NCBI RefSeq assembly: GCF_025934275.1
Contig: NZ_JAICYI010000019.1
Coordinates: forward strand, 1-51,902
From: Phenylobacterium sp.
GTDB lineage: Bacteria; Pseudomonadota; Alphaproteobacteria; Caulobacterales; Caulobacteraceae
DNA: 51,902 nt
Reading direction: 5' to 3'
Shown here: positions 23,941-32,618 of the stretch, piece after piece
How positions within the stretch are numbered: position 1 is the stretch's first letter
How the letters are laid out: each line of letters begins with the position of its first letter
The notes under the pieces: generated by a model
Told to the model about the DNA's origin: nothing
Database searches by the model: none
Seen by the model: only the letters and a program-made list of their open reading frames with translations
Program-made: the position numbers and the translations under genes

Positions 23941-24620
23941 GCAGCCGAGTCCGCGTTCGAGGGCTGCAGGCGTGGGCCGGCGTACTCGACGTCGCCCACG
24001 TGGACGAGCGGGACCTGCAGGTCGGCCCAGACCTCGCCGCCGAGATCGCGCCAGCGACGGCAGAAGGCCTGGTGGTCGGCCAGGTAGAACCCGGTTTCCG
24101 GCTCGATGAAGGAGTCGAACACCATGGCCGCTTCGCGAACGGCGGCCCCGCGCAGGTCGCCAAGGCTCGCCTGGAGCCGGGGGTATGCGGCGCTCATGCG
24201 CTCGGCGGCCGCCCGGCTGACCAGTAAAAAACCACCGCCGACGAAGCTCACCGGCTGAAAGCCGTCCGGTGTCGCCGGCCCAAGCGGCGCGCCCACTTCG
24301 AAACCGGCTTCGCTGACCTTGCGCGGGTAGACCCCGCCCACGACGTCGCGCGCCGAACCGAGCAGCCGAAAGGCGGCCTGCGGCTCGAAGCCGACGTCGG
24401 CGTCGACGAACAGCAGGTGGCTGGCCTGGCCCGCCAGGAACTTCGCCATCATGGCCGCACGGGCGCGGCCGATCAGCGCCTCGCCTCCTGCAAGGTCGAT
24501 CTCGAGCGGGATCTCTCCGGCCGCGCAAGCGGCGCGCAGGGCAAGCAGCGAACGCAGATAGAGCACGTGCGCCGAGCCGCCGTAGCACGGGGTCGCCAGG
24601 TGGAGGCGGGGCTTCGACAC
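23937..24620 (-). CDS. glycosyltransferase-like protein (GT-A fold)
   Basis: 227 residues from GTG 24620 with GGAG 6 bases upstream. Motifs: LATPCYGG, GEALIGRARAAMMAKFL, a DxD-type LLFVDADVGFEP, VVGGVYPRK and a C-terminal DHQAFCRRWRDLGGEVWADLQVPLVHVG. This family is frequent in phages and acts on nucleotide sugars with a metal. It is the first gene of the pair with the FkbM methyltransferase. The sugar and acceptor are unknown. Confidence 0.78.
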   Translation of the reverse strand: MSKPRLHLATPCYGGSAHVLYLRSLLALRAACAAGEIPLEIDLAGGEALIGRARAAMMAKFLAGQASHLLFVDADVGFEPQAAFRLLGSARDVVGGVYPRKVSEAGFEVGAPLGPATPDGFQPVSFVGGGFLLVSRAAAERMSAAYPRLQASLGDLRGAAVREAAMVFDSFIEPETGFYLADHQAFCRRWRDLGGEVWADLQVPLVHVGDVEYAGPRLQPSNADSAA

Positions 24621-24733
24621 GCGGGGCTCCGGAGGGCGGGATCGTGGCTCTCGATCGCTCGTCTATCCGCCCGGGGGCCGGCCGCCAAGCGGACAACCCG
24701 CTCCTCAGCCAACACAACAATAATGGACGACCG

Positions 24734-26266
24734 ATGAGAATTCCCCTCGATCTGCCGCCGGGGCTGAACGACGACGACACCAGCTTCGCCGGCTCCGGTC
24801 GCTGGGCGGACGCATCCAATGTGCGCTTCCGGCTCGGCCGGCCGCAGGTGATCGGCGGCTGGGAGGCGCTCACCGCCACGACGCTGACGGGCGTTTGCCG
24901 CGCCGCGTTTCCGTGGACCGACAACGCCGCGGTTCTGAACATCGCCTTCGGCACACATTCGAACCTTCAGCTGTGGCAGGGCGGTGCGCTGTTCGATCTG
25001 ACGCCGGCCGCGGGCTTCGAGCCGGGCGCGATCGACGGCGCCGGCAGCGCGGGCTACGGCACCGGCGCGTTCGGCGTTGGGGGTTACGGACTCCCATCGA
25101 CGGGGGATTACTTCCCCCTGACGTGGTCGTTCGGGGCGTGGGGGCAGAACCTCCTGGCCTGCCCACGCAACCAGACGATCTTCGCCTGGACGAACGACAC
25201 CTCGGTCAAGGCCGCGGCGCTGGCGAACGCGCCCGCGAACGTGACCTACATGCTCGTTGCGCCGCTGAACGGCGGATATCAGGCGTTTGCGCTCGGCTGC
25301 AACGAGGAGATCTCGGGGGTCTTCAATCCGCTCTGCATCCGGCACTCGTCGATCCGGAACAACACGGAGTGGAGCACCAGCGCCTCCGGCTCGACCGCCC
25401 GCGAATACGTGCTGACCGGCGGCGGCCGCATCGTCGCGGGCCGCATGGCCGGACCCTACATGCTGGTGTGGACCAGCGACGCCCTGTTCCTCGGCTCGTT
25501 CGTCGGTTCGTTGAACGAGCCCTGGCGCTTCGATCGGGTGGGACGCAACTGCGGCCTGGTCGGACCCAATGCGGCTGTGGTTGTTGGGCAGACAGCCTAT
25601 TGGGCGAGCCCGGACCGGCAGTTCTACAGCTACGCCGTGGGCGGCCAGCCGGAGCCCCTCGTCTGCCCCATCCGAGAGGCGTTCGCGGAAAATCTCGCCG
25701 CAAGCCAGGGCGACAAGGTCGTCGTCTCCTCCAACGCCGAGTTCGGCGAAGTGCGCTTCGACTATCCCGACAGCCGCGACGGCTATGAGAACAGCCGTTT
25801 CGTGGCCGTCGCGCTGAACGGTCCCGACGCCGGCGCCTGGCACCGCGGCATCATGGCCCGCACCGCCTTCGTGGATGCCGGACCCTCCGCCTATCCGGTG
25901 GGCGTGACCTACGACGGATCGGTCTATTTCCATGAGAAGGGCCACTCGGCGGATGGCGCGCCGTTCGCCTGGTTCATCGAAAGCGGCGACAGCTACCTTG
26001 ATCCGGAACGCGGGCTGCTGGTGCGGGGGCTTTGGCCCGACTTCAAAGAGCAGGTGGGTCCGGTCAGCGTCACGATCACCTCGCGTTGGCAGCCGCAGGG
26101 GGAGGAACGGATCTTCACGGCGCCGCCGATGGCGGCGGGAGACCCCAAGATGGATCTGCTGCTGAGCGGCCGCCTCTTCCGGGTGAGGTTCGCCGGGACG
26201 AGCGCGCCCACGGCCGGACGCATCGGCGAACCGATGTTCGATGTCGCGCCGGCGGGGCTGCAATGA
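24734..26266 (+). CDS. phage virion protein, probable packaged-DNA stabilisation/tail hub protein
   Basis: 510 residues from ATG 24734 (MRIPLDLPPGLNDDDTSFAG). Beta-rich throughout, with RWADASNVRFRLGRPQVIGGWE, GYGTGAFGVGGYG, WSFGAWGQNLLACPRNQ and WTSDALFLGSF. These segments are shared by beta-propeller-like virion proteins of alphaproteobacterial podoviruses and resemble P22 gp10 in size and genome position. The following ATG overlaps its stop. Confidence 0.72.
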   Translation: MRIPLDLPPGLNDDDTSFAGSGRWADASNVRFRLGRPQVIGGWEALTATTLTGVCRAAFPWTDNAAVLNIAFGTHSNLQLWQGGALFDLTPAAGFEPGAIDGAGSAGYGTGAFGVGGYGLPSTGDYFPLTWSFGAWGQNLLACPRNQTIFAWTNDTSVKAAALANAPANVTYMLVAPLNGGYQAFALGCNEEISGVFNPLCIRHSSIRNNTEWSTSASGSTAREYVLTGGGRIVAGRMAGPYMLVWTSDALFLGSFVGSLNEPWRFDRVGRNCGLVGPNAAVVVGQTAYWASPDRQFYSYAVGGQPEPLVCPIREAFAENLAASQGDKVVVSSNAEFGEVRFDYPDSRDGYENSRFVAVALNGPDAGAWHRGIMARTAFVDAGPSAYPVGVTYDGSVYFHEKGHSADGAPFAWFIESGDSYLDPERGLLVRGLWPDFKEQVGPVSVTITSRWQPQGEERIFTAPPMAAGDPKMDLLLSGRLFRVRFAGTSAPTAGRIGEPMFDVAPAGLQ

Positions 26267-26631
26267 GCTTCGAGGAGACCTGGGCCGGCAGCGCGCCCAG
26301 ATTGGACCATGCGCTGGCGCATGCCGGGCGCACGCACTCGCTCGAGGACGTCAAGGCCATGGTTGCGGCGGGTCGGGCCCAGCTCTGGGCCTCGCCAGCG
26401 AGCGCCGTCGTGACCGTGATCGAGGACGATCCGTGCGAGCGGCGCCTTCTGGTCTGGCTGGCCGGCGGCGATCTCGAGGAGCTCCTCGAGCGGATGCTGC
26501 CCCGCGTGGAAGCGTGGGGCCGGACGCGGGGTTGCCGGCGGCTCCTCGTGATCGGCCGCGCGGGATGGGAGCGGGCGATGAAACCCCACGGATTTGCGCC
26601 GTTGGCGCGTGTGATCGCAAAGGACCTGTAG
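26263..26631 (+). CDS. GNAT-like phage protein
   Basis: 122 residues, ATG overlapping the previous stop. It has a GNAT-like core: VVTVIEDDPCERRLLVWLAGG, EELLERMLPRVEAWGRTRGCRRLLVIGRAGWERAMKPHGF. The RGC-x3-L-x-x-x-GR-x-GW pattern recurs in small phage proteins encoded next to ejection proteins, such as T7 gp13-like proteins. It may be enzymatically inactive. Probable role in virion assembly rather than acetylation. Confidence 0.68.
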   Translation: MSFEETWAGSAPRLDHALAHAGRTHSLEDVKAMVAAGRAQLWASPASAVVTVIEDDPCERRLLVWLAGGDLEELLERMLPRVEAWGRTRGCRRLLVIGRAGWERAMKPHGFAPLARVIAKDL

Positions 26632-27570
26632 ATGAGCCTGAAGATCGGAGGGTCTGCCTCCAAGTCGAGTCAGACCTCGAACACCAACTCCACGAGCAGC
26701 TTCAACAACACCAGCATGCCGATCGTGCCGGATTGGGCGTCGTCCCTGACGCAGAACGTGGCCGGCAAGGTCGGGCAGCTGAGCCAGGCGAACCCATATG
26801 GCTTCATCGCCCCGAGCAACGATCTGCAGCAACTGGCCTCGTCCGAAGGCGGCTACCTGAACGGCTCGCCGTCCAACTTCAACGCAGCGGTCGGCGAAAC
26901 CGGCTACATCATGAACGCCAACGCGCCGCGCACCGGCGCGGTGCAGGCCTCGCCTTACATCCAAGCGTACATGGACCCGTATCAGAGCGACGTTGTCGAC
27001 GCCGCCGATGCGGACCTCGCGGCTAATGAAGGCCACGTGCGGGCGCAGCAGGCACTGGATCTGGCGGGCTCCGGCGCGTTCGGCGGCTCGGGCGCGGCGC
27101 TGACCCAGTCGATGACCGAAGGCGAGCTCGCTCGCGCCCGTGAATCCGCGCTGGCGGGATTGCGCGCGCAGGGCTTCACCCAGGCCCTAGGCGCGGCCCA
27201 GCAGGACGCACAGCGGGCGCAGGGCGCGAAGGACCTGAACGCGCAGCTCTACGGCCAGCAGATGGACCGCTCGCTCGCGGCCGCCCGGCAGCTGGGCGAT
27301 CTCTCCGCAGCATATGACGCCAACCAGAGGGCCAACATCGGGACCCAGCTGCAGGCCGGCGACGACCTCAGGAATATCCAGCAGCAACAGCTGCAGGCGC
27401 CGGTGACCAGCACGCAGCAGATCGTGGCGATGCTGAGCGGACTGCCGATCCAGCTGTTCACGGGCCAGACCCAGTCGGGAACCCAAACGGGCTCGAGCAC
27501 CACCAACGCCTCCGCACATGGAACCAATATCTCGCTGGGCGCTGAGGCCACATACAACAAGCCGTCTTAA
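26632..27570 (+). CDS. phage internal/ejection protein
   Basis: 312 residues. Ser/Asn/Thr-rich N-terminus, then SPYIQAYMDPYQSDVVDAADADL, a hallmark of podoviral ejection proteins, followed by Ala/Gln-rich helices (RAQQALDLAGSGAFGGSGAAL, QALGAAQQDAQRAQG) and a Ser/Thr-rich tail. It would leave the virion with DNA and help form a trans-envelope channel. It starts immediately after the previous stop. Confidence 0.72.
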   Translation: MSLKIGGSASKSSQTSNTNSTSSFNNTSMPIVPDWASSLTQNVAGKVGQLSQANPYGFIAPSNDLQQLASSEGGYLNGSPSNFNAAVGETGYIMNANAPRTGAVQASPYIQAYMDPYQSDVVDAADADLAANEGHVRAQQALDLAGSGAFGGSGAALTQSMTEGELARARESALAGLRAQGFTQALGAAQQDAQRAQGAKDLNAQLYGQQMDRSLAAARQLGDLSAAYDANQRANIGTQLQAGDDLRNIQQQQLQAPVTSTQQIVAMLSGLPIQLFTGQTQSGTQTGSSTTNASAHGTNISLGAEATYNKPS

Positions 27571-27571
27571 C

Positions 27572-27883
27572 GTGAGAACGAGGGTGACAGCTCGGATCCC
27601 AGCAGAACGCCTCGCGGCGGTCGAACAACGGCTGACCGATCATGAAGCGCGCTGCGAAGAGCGGCTGGCGGAGATTCGCGTCTCGGCGGCGCACACCCTG
27701 CGGGCGGTCGAGGGCCTGAAGAGCCGCTTCTGGGCCATCTGCCTGTCGCTGCTGGCGTGGGCGCTCGCCCAGCTCTGGTCGGGCGAGCAGGCGCGCGTCA
27801 GGCGTGTGGAAATCCCCGCCGCCGTTCTCGCCAAAGCGGGGATCACCCAGCCCGTCACGCCCCGAAGCCGCGGGGGTTTCTAG
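27572..27883 (+). CDS. small coiled-coil membrane protein, lysis-module candidate
   Basis: About 103 residues from GTG 27572 (GTG 27584 also possible; no good ribosome site for either). A helical coiled-coil segment AERLAAVEQRLTDHEARCEERLAEIRVS precedes a transmembrane segment FWAICLSLLAWALAQLW. This order matches XhlA-like lysis accessory proteins. It ends just before the next ATG. Confidence 0.55.
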   Translation: MRTRVTARIPAERLAAVEQRLTDHEARCEERLAEIRVSAAHTLRAVEGLKSRFWAICLSLLAWALAQLWSGEQARVRRVEIPAAVLAKAGITQPVTPRSRGGF

Positions 27884-28054
27884 ATGTCCGAGCAAACCTA
27901 CAAGCTGATCTCCGACAAGGTGTTCCCGCTGCTGCTCGTGTTGCTGGCGGGCACCGGCTACCTGCTTCGCCTGCCATCGGAGTTCTGCGCCGGGATCGGC
28001 GCGGCGGGCCTCGTCGCCTACCGCAACGGCGACGCCAAATCCCCCCAGTCCTGA
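27884..28054 (+). CDS. very small membrane protein, holin candidate
   Basis: 56 residues from ATG 27884, starting right after the previous stop. A short charged N-terminus (MSEQTYKLISDKV) is followed by VFPLLLVLLAGTGYLLRLP and a second weaker hydrophobic segment (FCAGIGAAGLVAY), with a charged C-terminus (RNGDAKSPQS). Size, two hydrophobic segments and neighbours fit a class II holin that would release the lysozyme at 14905. Confidence 0.62.
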   Translation: MSEQTYKLISDKVFPLLLVLLAGTGYLLRLPSEFCAGIGAAGLVAYRNGDAKSPQS

Positions 28055-28071
28055 GCCTTAGGGAAACTGCC

Positions 28072-28491
28072 ATGTCCGACCTCTCGCAAGCCGTCCACGT
28101 GCTGGAAGACCTGCTCTCCGGCAAGACCGACTTCAACGGCTTCAAGGCCGGCGAGCTGGCGATCATCGACCATCGCATCGCCACGGCCGCGCCCGCCGTG
28201 CAGCCGTTCCTTTATGTCGCCCGCGACAGCCTGGCGGCCGGCGCCTCGACGCTGGTCGGAGCCGGCGAGAGCGCGCTCGGACCGATCATCAACGCCAGCT
28301 CGGATACGCAGGCGACCATGCTGGCCAACGTCATGTCGGCCGCCGGCATCCCGACCGCAGGCCCGCTCTCGGTCGCCGAGCACGCCGCGCTGGTGAGCCT
28401 GATCAACGGCTTCAAGGCGTTCCTCGACAAGCGGCACATCGAGATCGTGGCGCCGCCCGCCGTGCAGCGGGCTGCGCCGCAGGCTGCCTGA
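28072..28491 (+). CDS. hypothetical protein in the lysis module
   Basis: 139 residues (MSDLSQAVHVLEDLLSGKTDFNGFKAGE), mostly helical, Ala-rich, no membrane segment or signal peptide. Features SLAAGASTLVGAGESALGPIINASSDTQATMLANVMS and INGFKAFLDKRHIEI. Overlaps the next ATG by one base. It is not a family I know. Confidence 0.6.
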   Translation: MSDLSQAVHVLEDLLSGKTDFNGFKAGELAIIDHRIATAAPAVQPFLYVARDSLAAGASTLVGAGESALGPIINASSDTQATMLANVMSAAGIPTAGPLSVAEHAALVSLINGFKAFLDKRHIEIVAPPAVQRAAPQAA

Positions 28492-28733
28492 TGGGCGGCT
28501 TCATCGCACGCATCCTCACCTGGCTGATCGGGCGGCTGTTCAATCGGACGCCGCCCCAGTCGGCCGAGGCCGCCGAAGCCCAGACGGTCGGCCAAGCGAC
28601 CGTCTCGCTCAACGTGGAGAAACAGACCAATGCCGAGGTCGAGAAAGCCGTCCAGGCGGCTCGCGCCAGCGATGATCGCGCCGCTCGTGATCCTTGCAGC
28701 CTGCGCGCACCGGACCCCGACAGCCGCGACTGA
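28491..28733 (+). CDS. i-spanin (Rz-like)
   Basis: 80 residues. N-terminal transmembrane segment FIARILTWLIGRLF, then a hydrophilic periplasmic part with EAAEAQTVGQATVSLNVEKQTNAEVEKAVQAARASDD, coiled-coil-like. The o-spanin gene starts inside it in the +1 frame, the classical Rz/Rz1 layout. Inner-membrane spanin half, for outer-membrane disruption. Confidence 0.72.
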   Translation: MGGFIARILTWLIGRLFNRTPPQSAEAAEAQTVGQATVSLNVEKQTNAEVEKAVQAARASDDRAARDPCSLRAPDPDSRD

Positions 28734-28881
28734 ACCTGCGAGCGCACCGGCGCCCAGGGCGTCGGCCTGCTCAGCGTTCGCCCGGATCTCGTTCTCGCGG
28801 CTACACGACACCGCCGAGACGATCCGCCAGGTGAAAGCCTACGACGCGGCCCGCGACGCACTGTGCGGCGTCGGGAAGTGA
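28630..28881 (+). CDS. o-spanin (Rz1-like lipoprotein), nested in the i-spanin gene
   Basis: 83 residues in another frame, beginning inside the i-spanin gene. Lipoprotein signal with the lipobox VILAAC (Cys at about residue 25), a Pro/Ala-rich linker and a Cys-containing helical end (FSRLHDTAETIRQVKAYDAARDALCG). It should pair with the i-spanin to fuse inner and outer membranes. The next frame starts with GTG overlapping its TGA. Confidence 0.75.
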   Translation: MPRSRKPSRRLAPAMIAPLVILAACAHRTPTAATEPASAPAPRASACSAFARISFSRLHDTAETIRQVKAYDAARDALCGVGK

Positions 28882-29019
28882 CAGCCGGCGCCGCGGCCAG
28901 CCGGCGGCTCGAGGCGCGCATCGCCGAGCTCGAGGCCGAACTCGGAATGGCTGATCGAGCGAGCGACCGCCGAGGCGATCTCCAAGCTGCTCCCCGAGCG
29001 GCCGCAGGCGGCGCTGTGA
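28878..29019 (+). pseudogene. small coiled-coil gene with apparent +1 frameshift
   Basis: GTG 28878 overlaps the spanin stop. The frame gives RLEARIAELEAEL and then runs out of sense. Skipping one G at 28944-28945 restores EWLIERATAEAISKLLPERPQAAL and a TGA at 29017-29019, giving about 46 residues of helix. The alternative frame continues into the tRNA-Thr gene, which is not plausible coding. Either a decayed last gene of the cluster or a sequencing error. Confidence 0.5.
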
Positions 29020-29065
29020 CCCGCGCCGTCGGCACGCGGCGCTTCCTGAGCCCAGGGAAAGGGAA

Positions 29066-29140
<75 letters not shown>

Positions 29141-29242
29141 CAAAGGCGAGGGGCGGGCTATAGCCAACGCGCACGTCCGCGTGAAGCCCGAATCCGCGCG
29201 GCGGGGTTGACGCACCCCACGCCGAGCCGCACCCCCTAGCTC

Positions 29243-29401
29243 ATGACTTCGCCGCGAAAGACCAGGCCCCAGCCTCCGCAGGACAGAGAGGCGAAGCTCG
29301 CCGCTGCGCTTCGCGCCAACCTGCGGCTCAGAAAGATCGGCGAGGCGAAATCGGAGCGACCGCGACCGCGGGCCGCGGAACCCGATGAAGAGCCGCGATG
29401 A
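29243..29401 (+). CDS. small basic hypothetical protein upstream of murA
   Basis: 52 residues: MTSPRKTRPQPPQDREAKLA, then a basic helix (AALRANLRLRKIGEAK) and a Pro/Glu-rich end. Short proteins of this shape occur just before murA in Caulobacterales genomes as far as I recall. Function unknown. It starts close to the tRNA gene and ends 90 bp before murA. Confidence 0.6.
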   Translation: MTSPRKTRPQPPQDREAKLAAALRANLRLRKIGEAKSERPRPRAAEPDEEPR

Positions 29402-29491
29402 ACCGCACTTTGCGGCGCTAGGGGTCGCAGGCTAGAAAACGACCTGGGCTGACTGGCCGCACCTCGCCGCGGCGCTTCGAAAGACGACAGA

Positions 29492-30781
29492 TTGGATCGC
29501 ATCGCCATCACCGGCGGGGCTCGCCTGGAGGGCGAGATCCCGATCAGCGGCGCCAAGAATTCGGCCATCAAACTGATGGCGGCGAGCCTGCTCACCGACG
29601 AGACATTGCGGCTCACCAACATGCCGCGCCTGGCGGACACCCGCTTTCTCGGCAAACTGCTGGAGCGGCTCGGGACCGAGGTGGCCGAGGCAGAAGGGGC
29701 GGGGGGTCCCGAAACACTGCTGCGCACACGCGAGATCGTAAGCGCGATTGCGCCTTACGACCTGGTGCGCCAGATGCGGGCCTCGTTCAACGTCCTTGGA
29801 CCGCTGCTTGCGCGCACGGGACAGGCCAAGGTGTCTCTGCCTGGGGGGTGCACGATCGGCGCGCGGCCGGTGGACCTTCACCTGCAGGCGCTGGAAGTGC
29901 TTGGCGGACGAATTGACCTGCACGAGGGCTATGTCTACGCCCAGGCCCCGCGCGGGCTGAAGGGCGGGCGCATCGAGTTCCCGTTCATCTCGGTGGGGGC
30001 CACCGAGCACGCGATGCTCGCCGCCGTGCTGGCCGAAGGCGAGACCGTTATCGCCAATGCCGCTCACGAGCCGGAGATGGTCGACCTCGCGGAGTGCCTG
30101 AACAAGATGGGCGCGAAGATCTCCGGCGCGGGCACCTCGACGATCCACATCCAGGGCGTCGCGCGGCTCTCCGGGACGACGCACGCGGTGATGCCGGACC
30201 GCATCGAGACCGGGACCTATGCCCTGGCCGCGGCGATGGCCGGAGGCGAAGTGCGACTCACACGCACCCGCGGCGACTTCATTCAGAGCCTTCTAGACAA
30301 GATGGAGGAGGCCGGCGTCGAGGTCACCGCGCACAATGATGGCCTGACCGTGAGGCGCAACGGAGCGCGGTTGAACGCGGTCGAGATCGATACGGCGCCC
30401 TATCCCGGGTTCGCCACGGATCTTCAGGCGCAGTTCATGGCGCTGATGACGCTCGCGGAGGGGGAGAGCGTCATCCGGGAGACGATCTTCGAAAACAGAT
30501 TCATGCATGCGCCGGAGTTGGGACGGCTCGGGGCGGACATCTCGGTCTCCGGCGGCGAGGCCCGGGTTCGCGGGGTGCGCTCCCTCGAGGGAGCGCAGGT
30601 CATGGCGACTGATCTACGGGCTTCGGTGAGCCTGGTGATCGCCGGGCTGGCGGCTCGCGGCGAAACGATGGTGAACCGCGTTTATCACCTGGATCGGGGG
30701 TTCGAGCGGCTTGAGGAGAAGCTCGGCGGCTGTGGCGCTCAGATCCGGCGGATCAAGGGCGACGGCGAGGAGGACGACTAG
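29492..30781 (+). CDS. murA: UDP-N-acetylglucosamine 1-carboxyvinyltransferase
   Basis: 429 residues from TTG 29492. It transfers enolpyruvyl from PEP to UDP-GlcNAc, the first committed step of peptidoglycan synthesis in the cytoplasm. Motifs: [23 protein letters not shown] at the start, the active-site loop [14 protein letters not shown] with the catalytic Cys, and C-terminal [19 protein letters not shown]. Length matches the family. The next gene starts at the stop codon, so they share an operon. Confidence 0.97.
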   Translation: MDRIAITGGARLEGEIPISGAKNSAIKLMAASLLTDETLRLTNMPRLADTRFLGKLLERLGTEVAEAEGAGGPETLLRTREIVSAIAPYDLVRQMRASFNVLGPLLARTGQAKVSLPGGCTIGARPVDLHLQALEVLGGRIDLHEGYVYAQAPRGLKGGRIEFPFISVGATEHAMLAAVLAEGETVIANAAHEPEMVDLAECLNKMGAKISGAGTSTIHIQGVARLSGTTHAVMPDRIETGTYALAAAMAGGEVRLTRTRGDFIQSLLDKMEEAGVEVTAHNDGLTVRRNGARLNAVEIDTAPYPGFATDLQAQFMALMTLAEGESVIRETIFENRFMHAPELGRLGADISVSGGEARVRGVRSLEGAQVMATDLRASVSLVIAGLAARGETMVNRVYHLDRGFERLEEKLGGCGAQIRRIKGDGEEDD

Positions 30782-31206
30782 TGGCTGATCCCAAGCCGCT
30801 TCGACTGCTGGCCCAAGATGTCGATGACCTCGCGGTCATCTCCGCCGCAGTGCAGGATGCCGTCCTGCGGATCGGCGACATCGCCTTCGAGCCGGCGTCC
30901 CGACGGCTGACGCTCGCCCTGAACCGCTATCGATGGGAAGCCGGAAGCGGAGAGCGCGTGCGGGCCGGCTTGCAGGTCGCAGGTGTCCTGAACGTGCAGG
31001 CCCGCAAAGTGAAGCGCGGCGCGCCCGATGCCATCCTGGAGCTGCTGGCGGTCAGTTTCGAGCCCGCCGAGCCGCCTGGCGGCGCAATCACGTTCAGCTT
31101 CGCCGGAGGCGCAGACCTGCGCGTCACCGTCGAATGCATTGACGCGGTCATGGCGGACGTCTCAAAGCCCTGGTCCGCCAAGCACGCGCCCACCCACGAT
31201 GTCTAG
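30781..31206 (+). CDS. DUF2948 family protein
   Basis: 141 residues from GTG 30781, one base overlap with murA. LRLLAQDVDDLAVISAAVQDAVLRIGDIAFEP and the DLRVTVECIDAVMADVSKPWSAKHAPTHDV end are characteristic of DUF2948, an alphaproteobacterial family found between murA and hisD. Function unknown; co-transcription with cell-wall and histidine genes is suggested by spacing. Confidence 0.88.
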   Translation: MADPKPLRLLAQDVDDLAVISAAVQDAVLRIGDIAFEPASRRLTLALNRYRWEAGSGERVRAGLQVAGVLNVQARKVKRGAPDAILELLAVSFEPAEPPGGAITFSFAGGADLRVTVECIDAVMADVSKPWSAKHAPTHDV

Positions 31207-31251
31207 GCGCAGCATGGCGCGCGCCCCGGGCTACGGCTAAACAGGCGCGCC

Positions 31252-32535
31252 ATGCGCCGCTTCCGCTTCTCCGAGCCGAATTTCAAAGTCTCTTTCGCCT
31301 CCTTCGTCGAGGAGCGACGCGAAACGCCGGCTGACGTGGACGCCGTCGCGCGGCGCGTCATCGAAGCCGTGCGCGCGGAAGGCCTTCCCGCCGTGCTGCG
31401 GTTCACCTCCGAGTTCGACAAGGTCGAACTGGAGGAGGCCGGCCTGAAGGTCTCGGAGGCGGAGATCGAGGCAGGATTCGAGGCGTGTCCGCAGAGCGTG
31501 CGCGACGCCATCACTTTCGCGGCCAGCCGGATCCGACATTATCACGAGCGCCAACGACCGGCGGACGACCGATTCACGGATGAGCTTGGCGTAGAGCTTG
31601 GCTGGCGTTGGACGTCGTTGGACTCCGTCGGGATCTATGTGCCTGGCGGACGCGCCGCCTATCCCTCCACGGTGCTGATGAACGCCGTGCCGGCCGCGAC
31701 GGCGGGCGTGCCGCGGATCGCCATGGTCACCCCGCCAGGGCGCCTGCAGGTTGCGGTGCTCGCCGCCGCGCGAATCGCCGGAGTGACTGAAATCTGGCGG
31801 GTGGGCGGCGCGCAGTCGATCGCCGCTCTTGCGTACGGCGCCGGTCCGATCGAGCGCGTGGACAAGATCGTGGGCCCGGGAAACGCGTACGTCACCGCCG
31901 CCAAGCAGCGCGTCTACGGCGCCGTCGGCATCGACGCTCTGGCGGGGCCCTCCGAAATCGTTGTCGTGGCGGACGGCAGGAACGATCCGCAGTGGATTGC
32001 AGCCGACCTGCTGTCGCAGGCGGAGCACGACCCGGCTGCCCAGGCGATCCTGATCACCGACGACGAAGCATTCGCAGGGCGCGTCGAAGCGGCCGTCGCT
32101 AAGCAGCTGTCGAGCTTGCTCACTCGCGAAGTCGCGGCGCAATCGTGGCGCGCACACGGGGCAATCGTGATCGCCCCGCTCGAGGAAGCGCCGGCGCTGA
32201 TAGACCTCATCGCCCCCGAGCACGCGGAGTTCGCGATCGACCATCCGGAGCAGTTGGCCGATCGGGTGCGACACGCCGGAGCCATCTTCCTCGGCCGGCA
32301 TGCGCCTGAGGCGATCGGCGACTACGTCGCGGGATCGAACCATGTGTTGCCGACCAGCCGGGCGGCGCGGTTCTCGTCAGGTCTCTCCCTCCATGACTTC
32401 CTGAAGCGCACGTCCATCGTGAAGTGCGGTGCTGCGGCCTTCGAAGCCCTTGCGCCCGCGACTATCGCGCTGGCCGACGCCGAGGGGTTGCCCGCGCACG
32501 CGCGCTCGGCGGCCATTCGTCTCGGACAGAGCTGA
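31252..32535 (+). CDS. hisD: histidinol dehydrogenase
   Basis: 427 residues. Oxidises L-histidinol to L-histidine with two NAD+ and a Zn ion, the last two steps of histidine synthesis. Motifs: VGIYVPGGRAAYPSTVLMNAVPA, VDKIVGPGNAYVTAAK, GPSEIVVVAD, LSQAEHDPAAQAILIT (Gln/His zinc region) and APEHAEFAI with the catalytic Glu-His pair. Full length. It lies in the conserved murA-DUF2948-hisD-UPF0262 order. Confidence 0.97.
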   Translation: MRRFRFSEPNFKVSFASFVEERRETPADVDAVARRVIEAVRAEGLPAVLRFTSEFDKVELEEAGLKVSEAEIEAGFEACPQSVRDAITFAASRIRHYHERQRPADDRFTDELGVELGWRWTSLDSVGIYVPGGRAAYPSTVLMNAVPAATAGVPRIAMVTPPGRLQVAVLAAARIAGVTEIWRVGGAQSIAALAYGAGPIERVDKIVGPGNAYVTAAKQRVYGAVGIDALAGPSEIVVVADGRNDPQWIAADLLSQAEHDPAAQAILITDDEAFAGRVEAAVAKQLSSLLTREVAAQSWRAHGAIVIAPLEEAPALIDLIAPEHAEFAIDHPEQLADRVRHAGAIFLGRHAPEAIGDYVAGSNHVLPTSRAARFSSGLSLHDFLKRTSIVKCGAAAFEALAPATIALADAEGLPAHARSAAIRLGQS

Positions 32536-32618
32536 CGCCTCGCCGGCACAGGCGCCGGCAGGATGACGCGGAGGGTCAGAATGCCATAAAGCTCGCCGGG
32601 ACCTTCCGACCAGGCGCC

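Larger units (their letters stand above)
9437..29019 (+). mobile_element. podovirus (P22-like) structural and lysis gene cluster, incomplete prophage or domesticated element
   Basis: The region carries terminase, GH24 lysozyme, P22-like portal, scaffold, P22-like coat, adaptor, fibres, stabilisation, GNAT-like and ejection proteins, and a holin/spanin set, mostly on the plus strand with short overlaps. No integrase, excisionase, repressor, replication or tail-tube gene is present. Host-like genes at 11283-14382 split terminase from portal. The right end is 47 bp from the 3' end of a tRNA-Thr gene, but no duplicated tRNA end is seen at the left. GC content and codon use match the host, suggesting long residence. 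Confidence 0.75.
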
